64,000 bases of DNA from Montifringilla adamsi. Its lineage: Eukaryota > Chordata > Aves > Passeriformes > Passeridae. This document shows positions 26,353 to 39,700 of the stretch, in pieces. Each line of letters begins with the position of its first letter. The first letter of the stretch is position 1. A program made the translations under genes and the position numbers. The notes beneath the pieces were generated by a model, which worked only from the letters and a program-made list of their open reading frames with translations, did no database searches and was not told the origin of the DNA. The DNA lies in NCBI GenBank assembly GCA_017590115.1, contig JAGGNK010008892.1, positions 1,309,383 to 1,373,382 on the forward strand. Direction: 5' to 3'.

Positions 26353-27650
26353 TTTCAGACTTTTTAGAAGCCAGTAATATTACTTACAGCATTCCCAAGT
26401 GTTGTCAGTACGTGCCAATCCTAAACATGTGATAGTATAGTTGGGTGCTACAGTGTGGCTGCATTTATTCTCTTGTCTACACCTGGCTTGTGAAGGACAG
26501 CAGCTGGGGCTTGTGCAAGTGTGAAGTGCCTGTAACCTCTGCAGATTTATGTGAGGAAAGCAGCATTAAATGCCTGTTTAATAAGGTACATGTTTGAGCC
26601 TTCTGTTTCTTTTTTCCTCTTTGTCTGACAGAAGAGAATCTGCTCTTACAATTTGCAAATTTCTGAACTTGAAGTGTTCTTACCCAGTAGACACTTTCTA
26701 CACAAGGCTCAAAACATGAAGATATGTAAATTCCCTCCAAAATGCCTCAAGATTTAGCCTGCTGCCGTAGAATGTATTTTAAAACACATCAGAGTTTTGA
26801 CATGCACCAACAGAAGTAAAACAAGTCGTGGTGATCCCATTAGCTCAATGTGATCCCATTAGCCACATTGTTCAGCCTGTCTTCTTTCACCTTGGGAACA
26901 GCTCTCACATTCCTTTGTCAGGACTTGATGGGGCTGGTAACTGAAGTTCTTCCCCACACACACCATATTTACTCTGGGAATGTCATACTGCATTTCTTTT
27001 TCTCAGAATCTCACTCTGAGACCTTGCCTGCACCTGAACTGCCAGTGAATTTTATTCGTCGTAAACATAAGCAAGATGTAACTGGTTTTTGATAAAGGTA
27101 CATCATACTCTGGGTTCTGGTTATTTTGGTGAGCTGATTTTGGTTTTCATTTGTTGTAAAATATCTGGTTTCTGCGTCCCATAGCTTTTTGTCCACCATC
27201 TAAAAAACCTGTCATGTATTCTGCTCTTGCAAATGGCTTCTGAGCTGTGTCATCTTTTCCCTAGCTCTAGACATAAGTATTTTGTTTCCCTTCTTCAGAT
27301 TCTTGCAAAGTATTTTTTTTCCTCAGCCAAAGCTAAGTGCTCATTAGCTACAAAGTAGGCAAAACAGGACAAAAGTCTACAGTAAAAGCCCAGGATGTTG
27401 TGCACATGCCTGTTTCTCTTAGTGTCTCCATTTCTAGAGTTCCTTATGAACAGATATATTTACCTTGGACTTGAGAGTTCTCACAGTGACTTAAGTATGC
27501 TCTGAAGTGGTCCTGTTATTTTATCTCTGTTACCGTTCTGCCTCCTAATCACCTAAATGAGTCAGAACTTCAGAGTAAGGAAATGCACAAAGCTTTCATC
27601 AAAGTGATATGATTATAGGGCTCTATAGATCATGAACAACTAGGACTGGT
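26353..27650. other. Intron: no gene recognised
   Basis: Unrecognised intron DNA. A small direct repeat, GTGATCCCATTAGC, occurs at 26831-26844 and 26850-26863 (period 19). Open frames here are short and featureless. Confidence 0.5.
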
Positions 27651-27677
27651 AAAAAAAAAAAAAAAAAAAAAAAAAAA
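27651..27677. repeat. Poly(A) run of 27 bases
   Basis: An uninterrupted run of 27 A. No retrocopied gene is recognisable upstream, so it may be a slippage run rather than a retrotransposition tail. Confidence 0.95.
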
Positions 27678-30600
27678 CTATAAAGGACAAATTCACAATG
27701 TCTTGAGAGCAAACAGAATTTCTGCCCTTAGGAATTATCTCTTTCTTTGTATCTCCTAATGTATTAGATTTTACCTTAATCACTTTTCCCTCTACACCAG
27801 GGCATCATATAAGACTTTTTACTAATCAAGGCAGCATCCTGTATAATCGGGGTTTTGGGGGGTTTTTAGATCATTTTTCTGAGCTCTGCAGAAGCTCCAT
27901 TTCCAACAATGCCATGTAACAAGCAACTGCTGCCAAGTGCTTCACCCATATTCGCAGGTCTGAGATTTCCAGAGAACTGAGCAGGACTTCAAGAGCAACA
28001 TGAGTCTGAAGTGGATGATTTTATATGTGCTGCTGAAGTGCTTGAAGGATTCCTGCTTTGTATGTTCTGATTAGTCATTGTTTTCATCTGGAGTTGCAAG
28101 TCCCTGTAATTTGTAAACACCAAGTCCTAAGGGTCTCCATTTGGGGAGTGGAAATTAAGGGCTTCCTTTGAAATGTTTTTTCTTTGCCTCTCTATTCCTC
28201 TGGCTGTAAGATGTAAATAGTGCTACTCATGCATTTTTTGGAAAGTGCATTGATTTAAGTTTTCTTTATTAGATTCTGCTAAATATTAAGTGAGATAAAC
28301 CTAAATTTATCACAGTGGCTATTGTATTGCAGCAGTCCCTCTGAAATGCAAGCACAGAACTGCCTTTTCCAGATGAGTCATACACTGTGAGTGCCCCATT
28401 AATACATTTCATGTTTAATGACCAACTGTTTCTCCTGCTTCCTCCAAATTACTGTAAAGTTACTATTCCAAGGAGAGAAAGCACCTTTTTATTCTGGAGA
28501 AGACTGTGGCATTCATTGCTTTTAGCGAGAATGTAATCTTAAACAGTTCATAGGATTTCCTCTGCTAAAAGGCAAGCACGAGTTTGGAAATCTCTGAAAT
28601 AGGAATGAGGCTGCAAGAGAGAAAAAAATAGGTATCTGCTGTTGTCTTAGTTCAGTTTAGGGCACGTATGTGTGTGTGATCAAGTTAATGTGTGTATACC
28701 TTTGTTGTAGAAATACTGCAGCATTCCTTTTTTTCTGTTTGTAACAGTGCAGCTCTTTATGATGGGGAGGGGGGGAAACCTGGTTTTCTGAAGGAGGTGT
28801 CGAGCCTGCCTGAGTTGATGGAGGTGAATTTGGACAGCCAGTTAGTGTGGGGCAGCTAGATGGGAACAGAGAAGAATGTAAAATTACTAGATAGCTGCAG
28901 ATTTATGCTTGCCAGAACAAAACAGGCAAATTGTTTGTGATTTTAAGGATCCTGAGTTTGCAGACTTAAATAAATACATGCCTTAAAAAAAATCCAAGAA
29001 TATGTTGGTATAATGATTCTTCTTCTGAACAGTATGAAAGGGTGCAAGAATGTCAAACATTTAAAAATTATTTTTGCTCAGCTAATTCTTCCATAATGGA
29101 CGCTAATACTGTTGACATTACACACGGATTGAATGCAAGCAATTTAGACAATAGATAGTATCAGGTGCTAATAGATCAAATGTAATTATTCTTTGTGAAA
29201 TAATTTTACACAGTTTAGCAAAATGGTTTCAATTATTCACTGTAAAGGAAAACACTGAGTAAAAGTGAAAATACTAAGCTTTCTCCTCTAGGGGCATTAT
29301 ATGCATTTCTAAGTCATATTTTGTCTTCATGGCAACCTTTCCTCTATAGCAGCTTCCAGTGCAAGTTATTACAATTCTTTTTGCATAAGATAGGTCATGT
29401 GAAGTTCAGCTGTAGGTGGGGCCACTCTGGTTGATTGGGGGACAGTCTTAATAGATCCATTTCATTAATTAAGTCATGCATTTTTTTATTAACAAAACCT
29501 GTATGTCAGGTTTAGCCAGCTGGGAGCCATTCTTATGGTTGTTATCTTTGTCAGAAGGAATATTGTGAAAATAAGGAATTACTGTACACGCTTTAACTCC
29601 TGATTAAACAGAGGAATGACATCCGCTCACTTGCTGTCCACGAAAAAATAACTTTGGGGCATATCATGGTGTTGATTCATTGATTCTGATCTTACATATC
29701 TCATTAAGGTAACAACTGTGTACATTGTATTGAAAACATACCGTGAAGGACTTGTGTCATACCCAATCTATGGTTATTGAAACAAGCAAGGTTGAGGCCA
29801 AAATTTCAAACTTCTAAATTATTTATTGTTTCTTTTTATCCTTGAAGGAACATTTTCTTCTTGCCCCTATTTTTGGCTGTATTAAGTAACGTTTTGTTGC
29901 ATTTTTTTCTCTTCTGGTCTTCCCTTCCAAGAGATCAGAAAGAAACAGCAAGGTTTCCAGGAAGTACTTAGTTGTACTAGGCAGCCAGAAGAGCATCTGC
30001 ATATGGCCACAGCCTTTAGTTTCTTGATACAAATAAATTCAAAGCAGTCTTCACTACGCTTTCTTCTGGTTCTCAATGGGAAATGCACTAATGGCTTCCA
30101 CTATCATTAAAGAAGATTCAACTGGGAGCGACTTTCACCAAAGAGGAAGAAATTCTGTTAATTTGTCCCTCACCAAAAAGACTGCGGAGAAGGATGGATA
30201 ACAAGGTTCACGTTATCTGATTTATCTTTCTTTTGCTTCTGAGGTAGGCAGGATATTAATGGTATCCAGGCTCATATAAGATAATGTTCTGTTTGTTTCA
30301 ATAATATTCTATAAAAGGGACTTCCATCCTAAGAGTTTTGGTGGAGATAGAGAAATACATATTCTTCCATTTAGCTCTTCTTCTCTACTGTCTGTACCAA
30401 AGGAGTCATTTTACTATACTTTTACAGTTGTGACAGTAGAATCAGGAATGTCGTGATGTAGGAATTTAGTTTTCCCTCTTGAGCAATGTTACTGCTCATA
30501 TCAGAGGAGGATATAATATCTCTTGGATATGTATAAGCGTAGTAGGCAGTATTCATACCAATAATTATCTTGTCCTGTTCAAAAAATAAATAAGGAATTG

Positions 30601-32346
30601 AACAGTGTTGAATTCCGTGTTGGCTAGATTTCATAAGAGCTTTCGTACTCATTCAGTTTCCTTGTCAGGTCCTGAGAAAATAATTAATTCTTTGGTTCAG
30701 TGCAACCACTATATTTCCTGCTACACTTTTTCACTTTACCTGCTCATCAAGAAAAAAAAGCAAGAAAAAACTGCAGTTTTTCTTGTGAAATCCTGTGTCA
30801 TAAAGTGAAAAATGTTGTTTTCCTCTTCAACCAAGCTAAATTGTAGTGCACAACTATATTAAGCTTTTACACATTTTATTTCAATATCTCACTGGTCAAA
30901 ACTCATGAGGGTAAAGGAGGAGAGAGGTGAGGGAAGCTGATTTAAAATGTTTATAGCCTCTTTCCAACCCCTACACTTGAGAGCTTGTCTTCACCGATTT
31001 TTCTCCAGCAGCCACCAGTCTAATCTCTTGCTTTTCAAGAGGTATGAAAGTTGTGTGTTTTGGCTTCCAGTCATGTGCCATATCCAGGTGATGGCCCCTT
31101 TCACAGGGAGGAAAGAAAGAACATCTCAGAAAACAAGGATGTTTGTGCTCAGGGCAGATCAACAAAGCACAGGAGGCTTCTGTCACTGCCTGTGCCCCAT
31201 GGTGACAGTGGCAGCTGAACCTGCAATGGTGAGGCAAAAACTTGTGAAAAACTGTTTTTTCCATTAAGTTCCCAAACCTGGATCTGTCTGCTGAGATTAA
31301 CAAGGTTGATGTGCATTGTTAATGCATGCATACTGTTAATTAGCTCGTTAGTGTCTTTCCATGAACAATAATTGGCACTGAGACCTGAACCAAATCTGGG
31401 CCTCAGGTTTCCATGATGCAGCACATGTAGATAGTAAGAAGAAATCCAGGACCCCGAAAGCTTAGATTTTAAAGAAAATTAGCTAGGGAAAGACACTTTA
31501 TTCCTAGCTTCAGCATGGCAGGCTGAGTTCTGCGTGTTGGGACTTGCTCAGTACCACACAGAAGACGTGAAATAGAAGAGGGAATTCAAGACAGGGCTCT
31601 TATCCCCAATCCACTAAATCATTCCCTTAGCATGTGCCCTTGTCTCACGTTAAGGAGAATGGCCCAGACAAGTCTGCCCAGTTGCTTCAGTAAGCTTTGG
31701 TACAATAGGGAAGCAGACTTCCCTTATATTAAATTTCCCAGGCGCTCCCTTTATCATTTAAGCCATCATTTTAACTGCCTTGTTTCATAGTGCTTAACTG
31801 TCCATGGAGCTGTATGATTTATATGAGCAAGGGTTTGGCAGCAGCAGCTAGGTAAGACATGACTTACTGAGTAGTGATATGCTGCCATTGTGTCATTTAC
31901 ATGGCGTTCAGGAGGTGAGTTGCTAAGTGTGTATCCACACAGCAATCCCCAAGCCAAGTGCATTTTTGTATGGGAGAAGCCATGATGGCATTAAAGTCCA
32001 CATTTTGGGTGTCTTTACCCACAGGGAGGACAGATTTCAGACTGCAGCTCCTAGTGAGTCACCAGCCATTGCAGAGTAGTTCATGTTGCTGGGTAGAGTA
32101 CCAAGAAAATGGGGAAAATGTGCTGGGCACACTCACCTAAAGTTCATCAGTACCTCACTTACTGGCACTCTGGTGACCAAAGCTGGACATGGGCTGGAGC
32201 ACAGTACACCATGTTTGCTTTTCTTCAGAGTTGCATAATTTTTTCAGTAACACCTTTGGGTAAGCTCAGGCAAAACTGTTCAAAAACTCTGTTTTATTTT
32301 CTTGGGATAGGAAAGGAAGTATCCTCAAATTTTAAAAGTTACATTT

Positions 32347-32348
<2 letters not shown>
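27678..32348. other. Intron: no gene recognised
   Basis: AT-rich intron DNA. Overlapping open frames at 30947-31424 on both strands reach 110 codons, but show no domain. A short tract resembling CR1 3' text (GTGACCAAAGCTGGACATGG, 32173-32192) is too isolated to call. Confidence 0.45.
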
Positions 32349-32401
<53 letters not shown>

Positions 32402-32456
32402 CCCCTTTTTTTTTTTAAAAAAAAAAGTTGAAAGATTTTTTTTTTTTACCCACTGA
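32349..32456. repeat. Very long T tract and adjoining T/A homopolymers
   Basis: A run of 53 T (32349-32401) is followed by CCCC, 11 T, 10 A, a short spacer (GTTGAAAGA) and 12 more T. The 11 T/10 A pair is self-complementary. This may be a reverse-orientation poly(A) tail, a slippage-expanded run or an assembly artefact. The poly-Phe open frame across it (from 32109) is not a gene. Confidence 0.9.
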
Positions 32457-32531
32457 ATCATTCAGCAAGAAAGTAGGGACAAGGAGCATAGCCCCATGTG
32501 ATTCCCCTTCTCAGGTTAGTCACACTGAGGG

Positions 32532-32568
32532 CTAGCTTTAGGGCTACTTTTTCTAGCTTTAGGGCTAC
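32532..32568. repeat. Tandem duplication, 21 bp x 2
   Basis: CTAGCTTTAGGGCTAC appears at 32532-32547 and 32553-32568, a period of 21 bases. Confidence 0.9.
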
Positions 32569-35159
32569 TCATCTCATCCATGAGATCATCCCTCTCTAAA
32601 ATACCATATGTATTCAATTATTCCATCTTTGAAACACGTTCTTCTAATTGCCTTCTCCTGGAGAGACTCTTCTCTTCCTCAGCTGGATGTTCCTGGCCAT
32701 GCTGGAAGGCAGGGCTGGCTTCCAGCTTGGGGTCCAAGACAGTTTTTTCTCTTGCTCTTCTGATTCAGTGGAGGAGTTAAGCCAAGCGATCACAATAGCA
32801 AATCAGGACAGCCATAAAATTCATGATCATGTCTGATTTATAAAGATAACATTGTATTAAGTACAAGAGATTTTCTGAGGTTTTTAGTAACCGGCTTTCT
32901 TCAGCTGATCACTTCCTAAATGGTGCCATGTACTTCACTGCTTGATTAATTTATATGCCTTTATGATATTAATTAATAGTGTTTTCACCGGAGGCAATTA
33001 CTAGTGATTAGAAAACTTCAGGCTGTTCACTTTATCTATGCCAGTGTTTGGGAGTTATTCCTGTGATCTTTATTTTTGAAGACTATTGAATGGCATCAAG
33101 AGCACAAAGGAGGCCATGTAAACACTGGGGGAAAAGTAATGCTTATTCTTCTGGGAAAACATTTATGGTGATTCACATTTTGGAAACTGAAACACTATCA
33201 ATGTTTTACTCCCAGATTATTTTCCAAGAAAAAGCTTGGATCCATTGCTGAATCGGTTTCTTCAAAATACTTAGGCTCATATTGAAGTTGGATCATACAG
33301 AAGAGGCTGGACTGTGCTGTGGGAGAGAGTCAGAGGATTCCTCCATTCTCTGACATTAGCACAGAGCCATGGAATAAGCCCATCTGCGTGTGTAAGGTGA
33401 TGTTTGGATCCTACCTGGCTGTAGCAGAGAGATACCTCTGCATGATGTGAAAGGATCGGGACAAGAGTTTCTTTGTTAGGGATCTAGACAGGCAGCTTTG
33501 TACAGAAAAAATAGAAAATGGAAACATGCTTACTAAAACTCATCACATGAATATATCCACTTGGAGATGGGAATATTCAGTGTATGAGTACAAAAAGTCT
33601 CTGGATCCTAGTATAACTATTTTAGAGTTGGGGGGTTTTTTCCTGTGAAAAGAAGCTAAAAATCCTACATTATCTTGATGTGAATAAGAGCTAAGGATTT
33701 TTCAGAAACTGAAGCTTTGTAAGAAAATCTCAAATGTGCACTTGTATAACAGGTTTTGAACGAGTTTGGCACAGTATTTACTAGTACAGTATAAAGGGCT
33801 AGGTTCCTTGATGTATATTTCTAGTTGGCATTTTATCAAGGAAATAAACTTTGGGTTTTCTTTATATTGTGACATGTGGATTGAAACTACATTTTCTCTG
33901 TCCAAAGCGTTGATTTAAAAGCATTAGATCATTAAATTCGGTGTTTTTGCATAAGACTAAAATTGTAACCGAACAAATTATTTATGCAGATAGAAGCAAG
34001 ATAAAGTTTCTTTCAAGAGTTCTTTAACATATCAGATTGATAAGAGTCAAAACACCTTTACTGCCATTAAATATTTACCAAGACTTGGCTTTTGGAAGAG
34101 GGGCAGTTCAGTGCCGTGTGTTTGGCTCCATGCAATGCTATTGATTAGCTATCAGAAGGACATAGTTAATGGGTAACTGGAGGTATTACAGAGCTCTCCA
34201 CATTCTTGTCAAGTCTTTTCTCTGAAGATGACCTAAAATAAAGTCAGTTACAACTGGCGTTCACCTGAGACAGATTGCACAAGTTCGCCTACGGTATGAA
34301 CAAAAGGTTCACAAGGATCAGTTGACCAGGTCTTAGGCAATCCTTTCTAGTAGTTGTCATCACTGCTGGACTTTAGAACTGCACGTGTTTACATTTAATT
34401 AGAAAGAACACACAGTTTACATCGCACAGTAGCTATCGGCATCGAATCAGAATTGATTTCCGCTCTCTTTCTCAAATGGCTATTTCTTTCCGACTAATTA
34501 AAAAAAGGCACATAACAAAATGACTCATATAAATTTTAAAGCAAAGTAAACACTATTCCCTGGAGACAAAAATAAAAGTCAACAGCACATAGTCATTACA
34601 TTGAGCTTGTTTTCAGGTGATTCTGATGCCTGCATTATGATACGCATCAGTGCCATCAGATTTGTTTTAAAAAGATTTATCAATGGCACACCCCTTTGCA
34701 CTGAGTGGACACTTCATTGACTGTTTCAGTTTTTAGGGTCAGGATTCTTATTTATTTCAGCTGGATTGTTGCAATTTATCTAATATGAGTTGATTCACTA
34801 ATATTCCTACTTTTTGCCAAAGGACTGTAGGAGCTGATCCTGAAATACCTAGTCAGAAGGCTTGATGTTCCTTTATGCCCTGGTTTTCTTGTGAGTGACA
34901 GTGTTCAGGGTGAAGCTCTTGGCAAGGATCATCAGAAAAGGACAAAAAAGTAACACATAGTGTTTTAAATTACAAAGTAGTACATTGTTTTCTACCAGTT
35001 TTTGTTGGTATGCCAGTGGTTGTTATTGTAGTGCACCTCCAAGAGTTACTGCTTTCTTAATTCAGTTTAGATTTGAGGAGAATGGTGCAGTGTTCTTTAA
35101 ATGGTTGTCAGAAATGTTGTTGAAAACATCTCAGTATAAAAAATAAATCACTATGACCT
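32569..35159. other. Intron: no gene recognised
   Basis: AT-rich intronic DNA without a recognisable gene or repeat family. Confidence 0.5.
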
Positions 35160-35530
35160 TTAGGACAAGATCCTCTGTATCTCCTCCACCAAGCTTGTGT
35201 TTCTGCAAATCCCTGACATCGGCAGTTTCCCTGCTGGCCCCAGGCCAGAGCTGCTGGCTCCACATCACCCACGTACACACCCCTTCAGTGATCCATGTCA
35301 ACCCAGCGGCCTCCAGCAACCAGCAGAGAGGCACAGGTGCTGCCAGCTCAGCCTGGGCACGGGAAGGTGGCCATGCCTCTTGTCTGTGAGCCCGCTGTGC
35401 CCCTCCTCTTTGCCTGCTGCCCACACCTGAGCCAGGGGCTGCTCTGCCTCTGCTAAATGCTCACACTTCCCAGGGAGAGCAGATAGGAGGTTGTGATACA
35501 CAGGAAAACATGGAGTCGCTGGCACCATCT
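35160..35530. other. GC-rich patch inside the AT-rich intron
   Basis: This stretch is far richer in G and C than its flanks and is open in several frames on both strands (76-97 codons). The translations are low in complexity (Ala, Pro, Ser, Gln) and show no domain. I see no canonical splice pair that would fit the host gene's phase. It may be an unrecognised repeat or a GC-biased regulatory element. Confidence 0.4.
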
Positions 35531-36239
35531 TAGATGTCCATTATATTCACATACTGAGGTCACTCTTGGTGCCAGCTCTGTCTTCGATTAACAGATAAGG
35601 TTCCCTCTCTATTTGCAGTGTTACCTAAATAATCTATTACTGTAGGGAATAACTACAGTATTACAAATACTAAGTTAAAGTTATTTTGTTAACTAAAGCC
35701 ATTGGCAAATATTTAAGAATGGCCAAAGCATATGAATTGACAATAAAGAACAGATACAAGATAGCAAATTTCTTACTTCTAGCATCTAGTGGGATAAAGT
35801 AAACACCTTACAATTTTTTTAACTTTTTTTTTTTTTAATTTTGGCTTAATTTTACTTAGCTAGAAGCAAGCCTTCATGGTGCACCTGGTAAATGCTTAGG
35901 ATAGAATATGCTAATGCAGCCAATTCCCTGTCAAAAATGACTGGAACATTTTATGGAAAGCTTGGTTCTAGGAATAACATAACTTGGGAAAACTACAAAG
36001 AGTATTTGCAATAGGTTGCTGTATTGCAGTCCTGTAATTCATGGAAGAAATTTAAGAGTCTATAAATTTTGCAATTACCACAGATACATTGTGGACCCCT
36101 GGAGATGTGTAATTAATATTAACATGTAGCAAGTAATATTCAGGATTAAAGCATAAAATCTACAGTAGTCTCTTCTGTGAACTGATGTGCACTCTATCTC
36201 TGTGTGAGAAAATGGCTAAGTTGCAAACTTGCGGTCTAA
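35531..36239. other. Intron: no gene recognised
   Basis: AT-rich intron DNA with a T run around 35815-35837. Nothing else was recognised. Confidence 0.5.
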
Positions 36240-36700
36240 TCAATTAGAGATAGCAGAGACCCCAGCCCCAGGTGGATCAGGTACCCAGGGAATTCAGGTG
36301 GATTTCTTAGCTACAAGCTAGCTCCTTGGCTGTAGGTCTGTGTCACAGCATGTGCCGCAGTTGAGACAACTGCAATACACAGAGCATCACCATACAATTG
36401 CAGAAGGCTTTAGGTATTCACCCCTACAGAGTAACACCTTTACCATACCAGAAGGCTTCAAGCATCTGCCCTTCTTGTTCTTCAGCCCAACCTTTTATAC
36501 CCTCATGTTCATGCATTGCCCCTGTGTGCCCTCTGCTCCCTTTGGTGGCTGGTCAGTGCCCCTGGGCACTCCATGGCTCATTGCTGTCAGTGCTGCTCAC
36601 CTGCTGCTCACAGCTGTGCCCATGGGGATGAGGCTCGGCACCACAGGTCTGCTGTAGCTGAGGGAATAGCACTATAACTGCAAACACCTCAAAAACACTT
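36240..36700 (+). mobile_element. Possible solo LTR of unidentified family
   Basis: A GC-richer block contains the TATA-like CTTTTATACCCTCATG (36491-36506), followed by text such as GGTGGCTGGTCAGTGCCCC and GGGGATGAGGCTCGGCACC. It ends near CACCTCAAAAACACTTCC. A promoter-like core inside a ~450-base block of distinct composition recalls avian LTRs, but I could not define termini or a target duplication. Open frames of 105 and 77 codons across it have no recognisable domain. Confidence 0.32.
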
Positions 36701-39700
36701 CCTTCTACTGATCAGTCCCATGTATGTTTTGCTCTGTGTCACCCAAACTGTTAATACAGAAGCTATTTTTGTGGAGGTCCTAGACCGTTTGATGGCATGG
36801 TGAATGTGGGGAATGATAGGTGGTGCTGAATGTCACGTGCGTGTCACTCACATAAGGCTGTGCTATCTGAGCAATTTGCCCAGGGGCTGCATAAAGTGAA
36901 CAGAAGACATTTGATTACTGTTCAACTCCCTAAATGAAGAGTTTGTAATAGAAGCATGGTTTCCAATTATGTCTTATTTGAGAGCATATCTTGGTAGTCC
37001 TTCATCTTCAAGGAAGGCTCAGATTATTAACTCCTCAGTCCCTGTCCCAGGCTAATCACAGGGAAATGGTACAGGTACTTCAGTGGTCCTGAACAGTAAA
37101 AATGAAGGTGAAAAGAATATGTTTTCTGTTTGGCATCACCAGAAAACCATCTGGATTTAGTTTTGTCCTAAATTCTGATTGTGCTGCATCTAACTTAGCT
37201 CTTTCAACAGTGGTGAGTCTCTTAACATTAATGAAGCTCAGAGCATTTTCCAAAGGTAGCATTGTGATTGCTCTTATTTGAAGATGAGAAGACTGAGACC
37301 CAAGGAGGAAAAATGTGTTTGCTAGTGGCCTTTAATTAATATTTGTTGAAACATAGAAATTCTAAGATAGTAGTCAATTCAAGTTTTCACTGTAGCTAAT
37401 GAACCTATGTTTGAATTGTGTAGTGTTTAGGCTCTTAGGACCATGGTACAGGTTCCAGATTTCTCTAGATCGTTTCAGGACTGAAGGCTGAATCTCAAGG
37501 TTTCACTGTTGTTCCATACTCACATGTAATTGAGTCTGGACAGTATGGACATGCATGATCAGCATGAATCTGTTCACATAGTCTGCTGTGAAGTCCTGAA
37601 GTTGTATGCCCAACCACCACAGAGAAGAAAATCAACGGTGGCCTCTGTTCAACAAGTGGTTGAGGTTGCCTGAGCTCTAGACTAAGAATGCATGGGTACA
37701 TCACACAAGAGAGTGGCACTGTGACAGACTGTGACAGTGCAAAGAACATACTCTGCATTATGTGCAACGAGCATTCCTGTTGTAACATAGTCCATGCCTG
37801 CGTGCCAGAGTCTGCCTTTGGCTGCTGCCTTCGGATAAATTAGTGAGAGATGGTTTGTTGTACTGGGAAGAAAACACAGTCCTCTTACCTTGTGTAAATG
37901 CAGGCAAAGGAAGAATAGTAAAATATTTGTCTATGGTAGGGCCATGTCATCTAGTTACCAGTCTACCAGCTGTCAGGCTCCTGACTCACACGTATTGCAA
38001 ACTTGACTGTTTAATATCTTCCACTTCATAGCAAAATTTCAAAGTCCTTTTAGGGCTTATGGGCTTTTTTTGATACCATCTTATTGCAGTGTTTCCTAAG
38101 AGCACCTTTGAGGTAGTATTTTCAAGGTGTCAATTCTGCCTGGCCCTTGAGTGCACTCAGTGGCATGAGGGGATGCTCTTCAAAGCCACCCTGAGTGCAG
38201 GCTGAGGTCTGAGAGGTCTCCAGGACCTGTGAGAAACATTTGTGGTGAAAACCAAGGTCAGAGCTACATGCCTTTGGGAACACTGGATATGTTTATCACT
38301 GGGGTGGAGGCAGAGGGAGGGAACGGGTAGGGAATGTTTGGTTTTTTGCTGAGTTTTTTTTTTGTTCCTTTAGGTGGAAGGTTTTGCTATGTTGTTCAGT
38401 TATTGCTTCAGGTGGAAAATAATTTCCCACCTAGCAGCAAAACTATGCCTGGCAAGGTGAGAAGTGTTTTAGGAGCAGCACTTCATAGAGTTGATTTTCA
38501 GCCAAAGTCAAGTCCCTCTGGGAGCAGTTACAACTGGTGATATTTCTTTGCAGAGTTGAAGCTACTCTGACTTTGGTGACTGAGGAAGCCTCCTGCTCTC
38601 TACAGGAGCTGTACAAGTGATATCAACCCATGTCACTTTTTCTTCTGCCTAGACAGTTAAGGCAGGTCCCTGAACTCTCAGACCCAAGCTGGAGCAGGAA
38701 AGAGGCCGTGTTGCCATAGTAAAGCAAAAGGCTCACTAACAAGAGTATGTGAATTAATGAAATCCAGGAACTATTTAAATACTTCTGTGACCCATTCTTC
38801 AGGCCTAGAACTCCCATTTATTTTTTCATTATAGCATGAAGAAATAATGAAGGTGAATGAAGGAATTTCAAATTAGTACATTTCAGAAGGTATGAAATAA
38901 AAGTATTTTACCAAAACACATATTGATGGAAGTCTGGAAATTACATGCTTTTGAAAAAAAAATGTTAAAAGATCTATCAATCACAGTGCCTTTATCTGGA
39001 GGAATCACACTGGTTACAAAGTGTATACATCAGAATCTATTGGTCACTCAGGTGCAATCATTATGAGTTAAGACATGTAGTATTATATTGCAATTGTAGT
39101 AGTATGTATGTGTGTTTCATGGCCAGGCTTTGAAAAGGAGCCCAGTTGTAGCCACAGAGAGCCAGTATTTTAGGATCTAAATAATTTTTTTTAATTTTCA
39201 TATATTCTGGGAAAAAACTCTGAGCTGGTGTGAACAACCTAGAATATTTAGTCTATCCTCTAGTTCTTTTTGTTTTTTTGTTTTTTTGGTTTTTTTTAAT
39301 CAGGGACCCATATATTCACTGAACAGTTTAGCTTCTCATCTGTCTTTTTTTTTCTTTTAATCTTGTGCCAGGTGTTTAAGAAGCGGGAAGCAGTGGTATT
39401 TCAGTAACCTGCTTTCGACATTATTTGCATACCTTTGTGTTTTTCCATGGTGATCAATGCTCAGCTGTAGTGGAACTTCTGTCAATAAATTTTATGTGCA
39501 ACTGCTGGAGTAATTTTTTTAATTAGTCCATTCTAGGAATTCTAATGTCCCTTTATAAATATTTATGTTTTCAATATGTCTTCATTTAATTGAGAAGATT
39601 TTTCACATTATTTTCAGATAAGCACAGGTAGTATGCATGATGATATGTCAACACTCTGACCTTTTAGCTTCTCTATTTCTCTTAGTGCATCCACATTTTG

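Noticed and set aside
27651..27677. 27-A run considered as the tail of a processed pseudogene
   Set aside because: No coding remnant recognised upstream on the + strand.
30947..31424. Overlapping open frames on both strands, 91-110 codons
   Set aside because: No recognisable domain and no splice evidence; mutual overlap on opposite strands suggests chance.
32150..32240. Text resembling a CR1 3' UTR (GTGACCAAAGCTGGACATGG)
   Set aside because: Too short, with no further CR1 motifs in order on either side.
32109..32456. 115-codon open frame with a long Phe run
   Set aside because: Produced by the T tract at 32349-32401.
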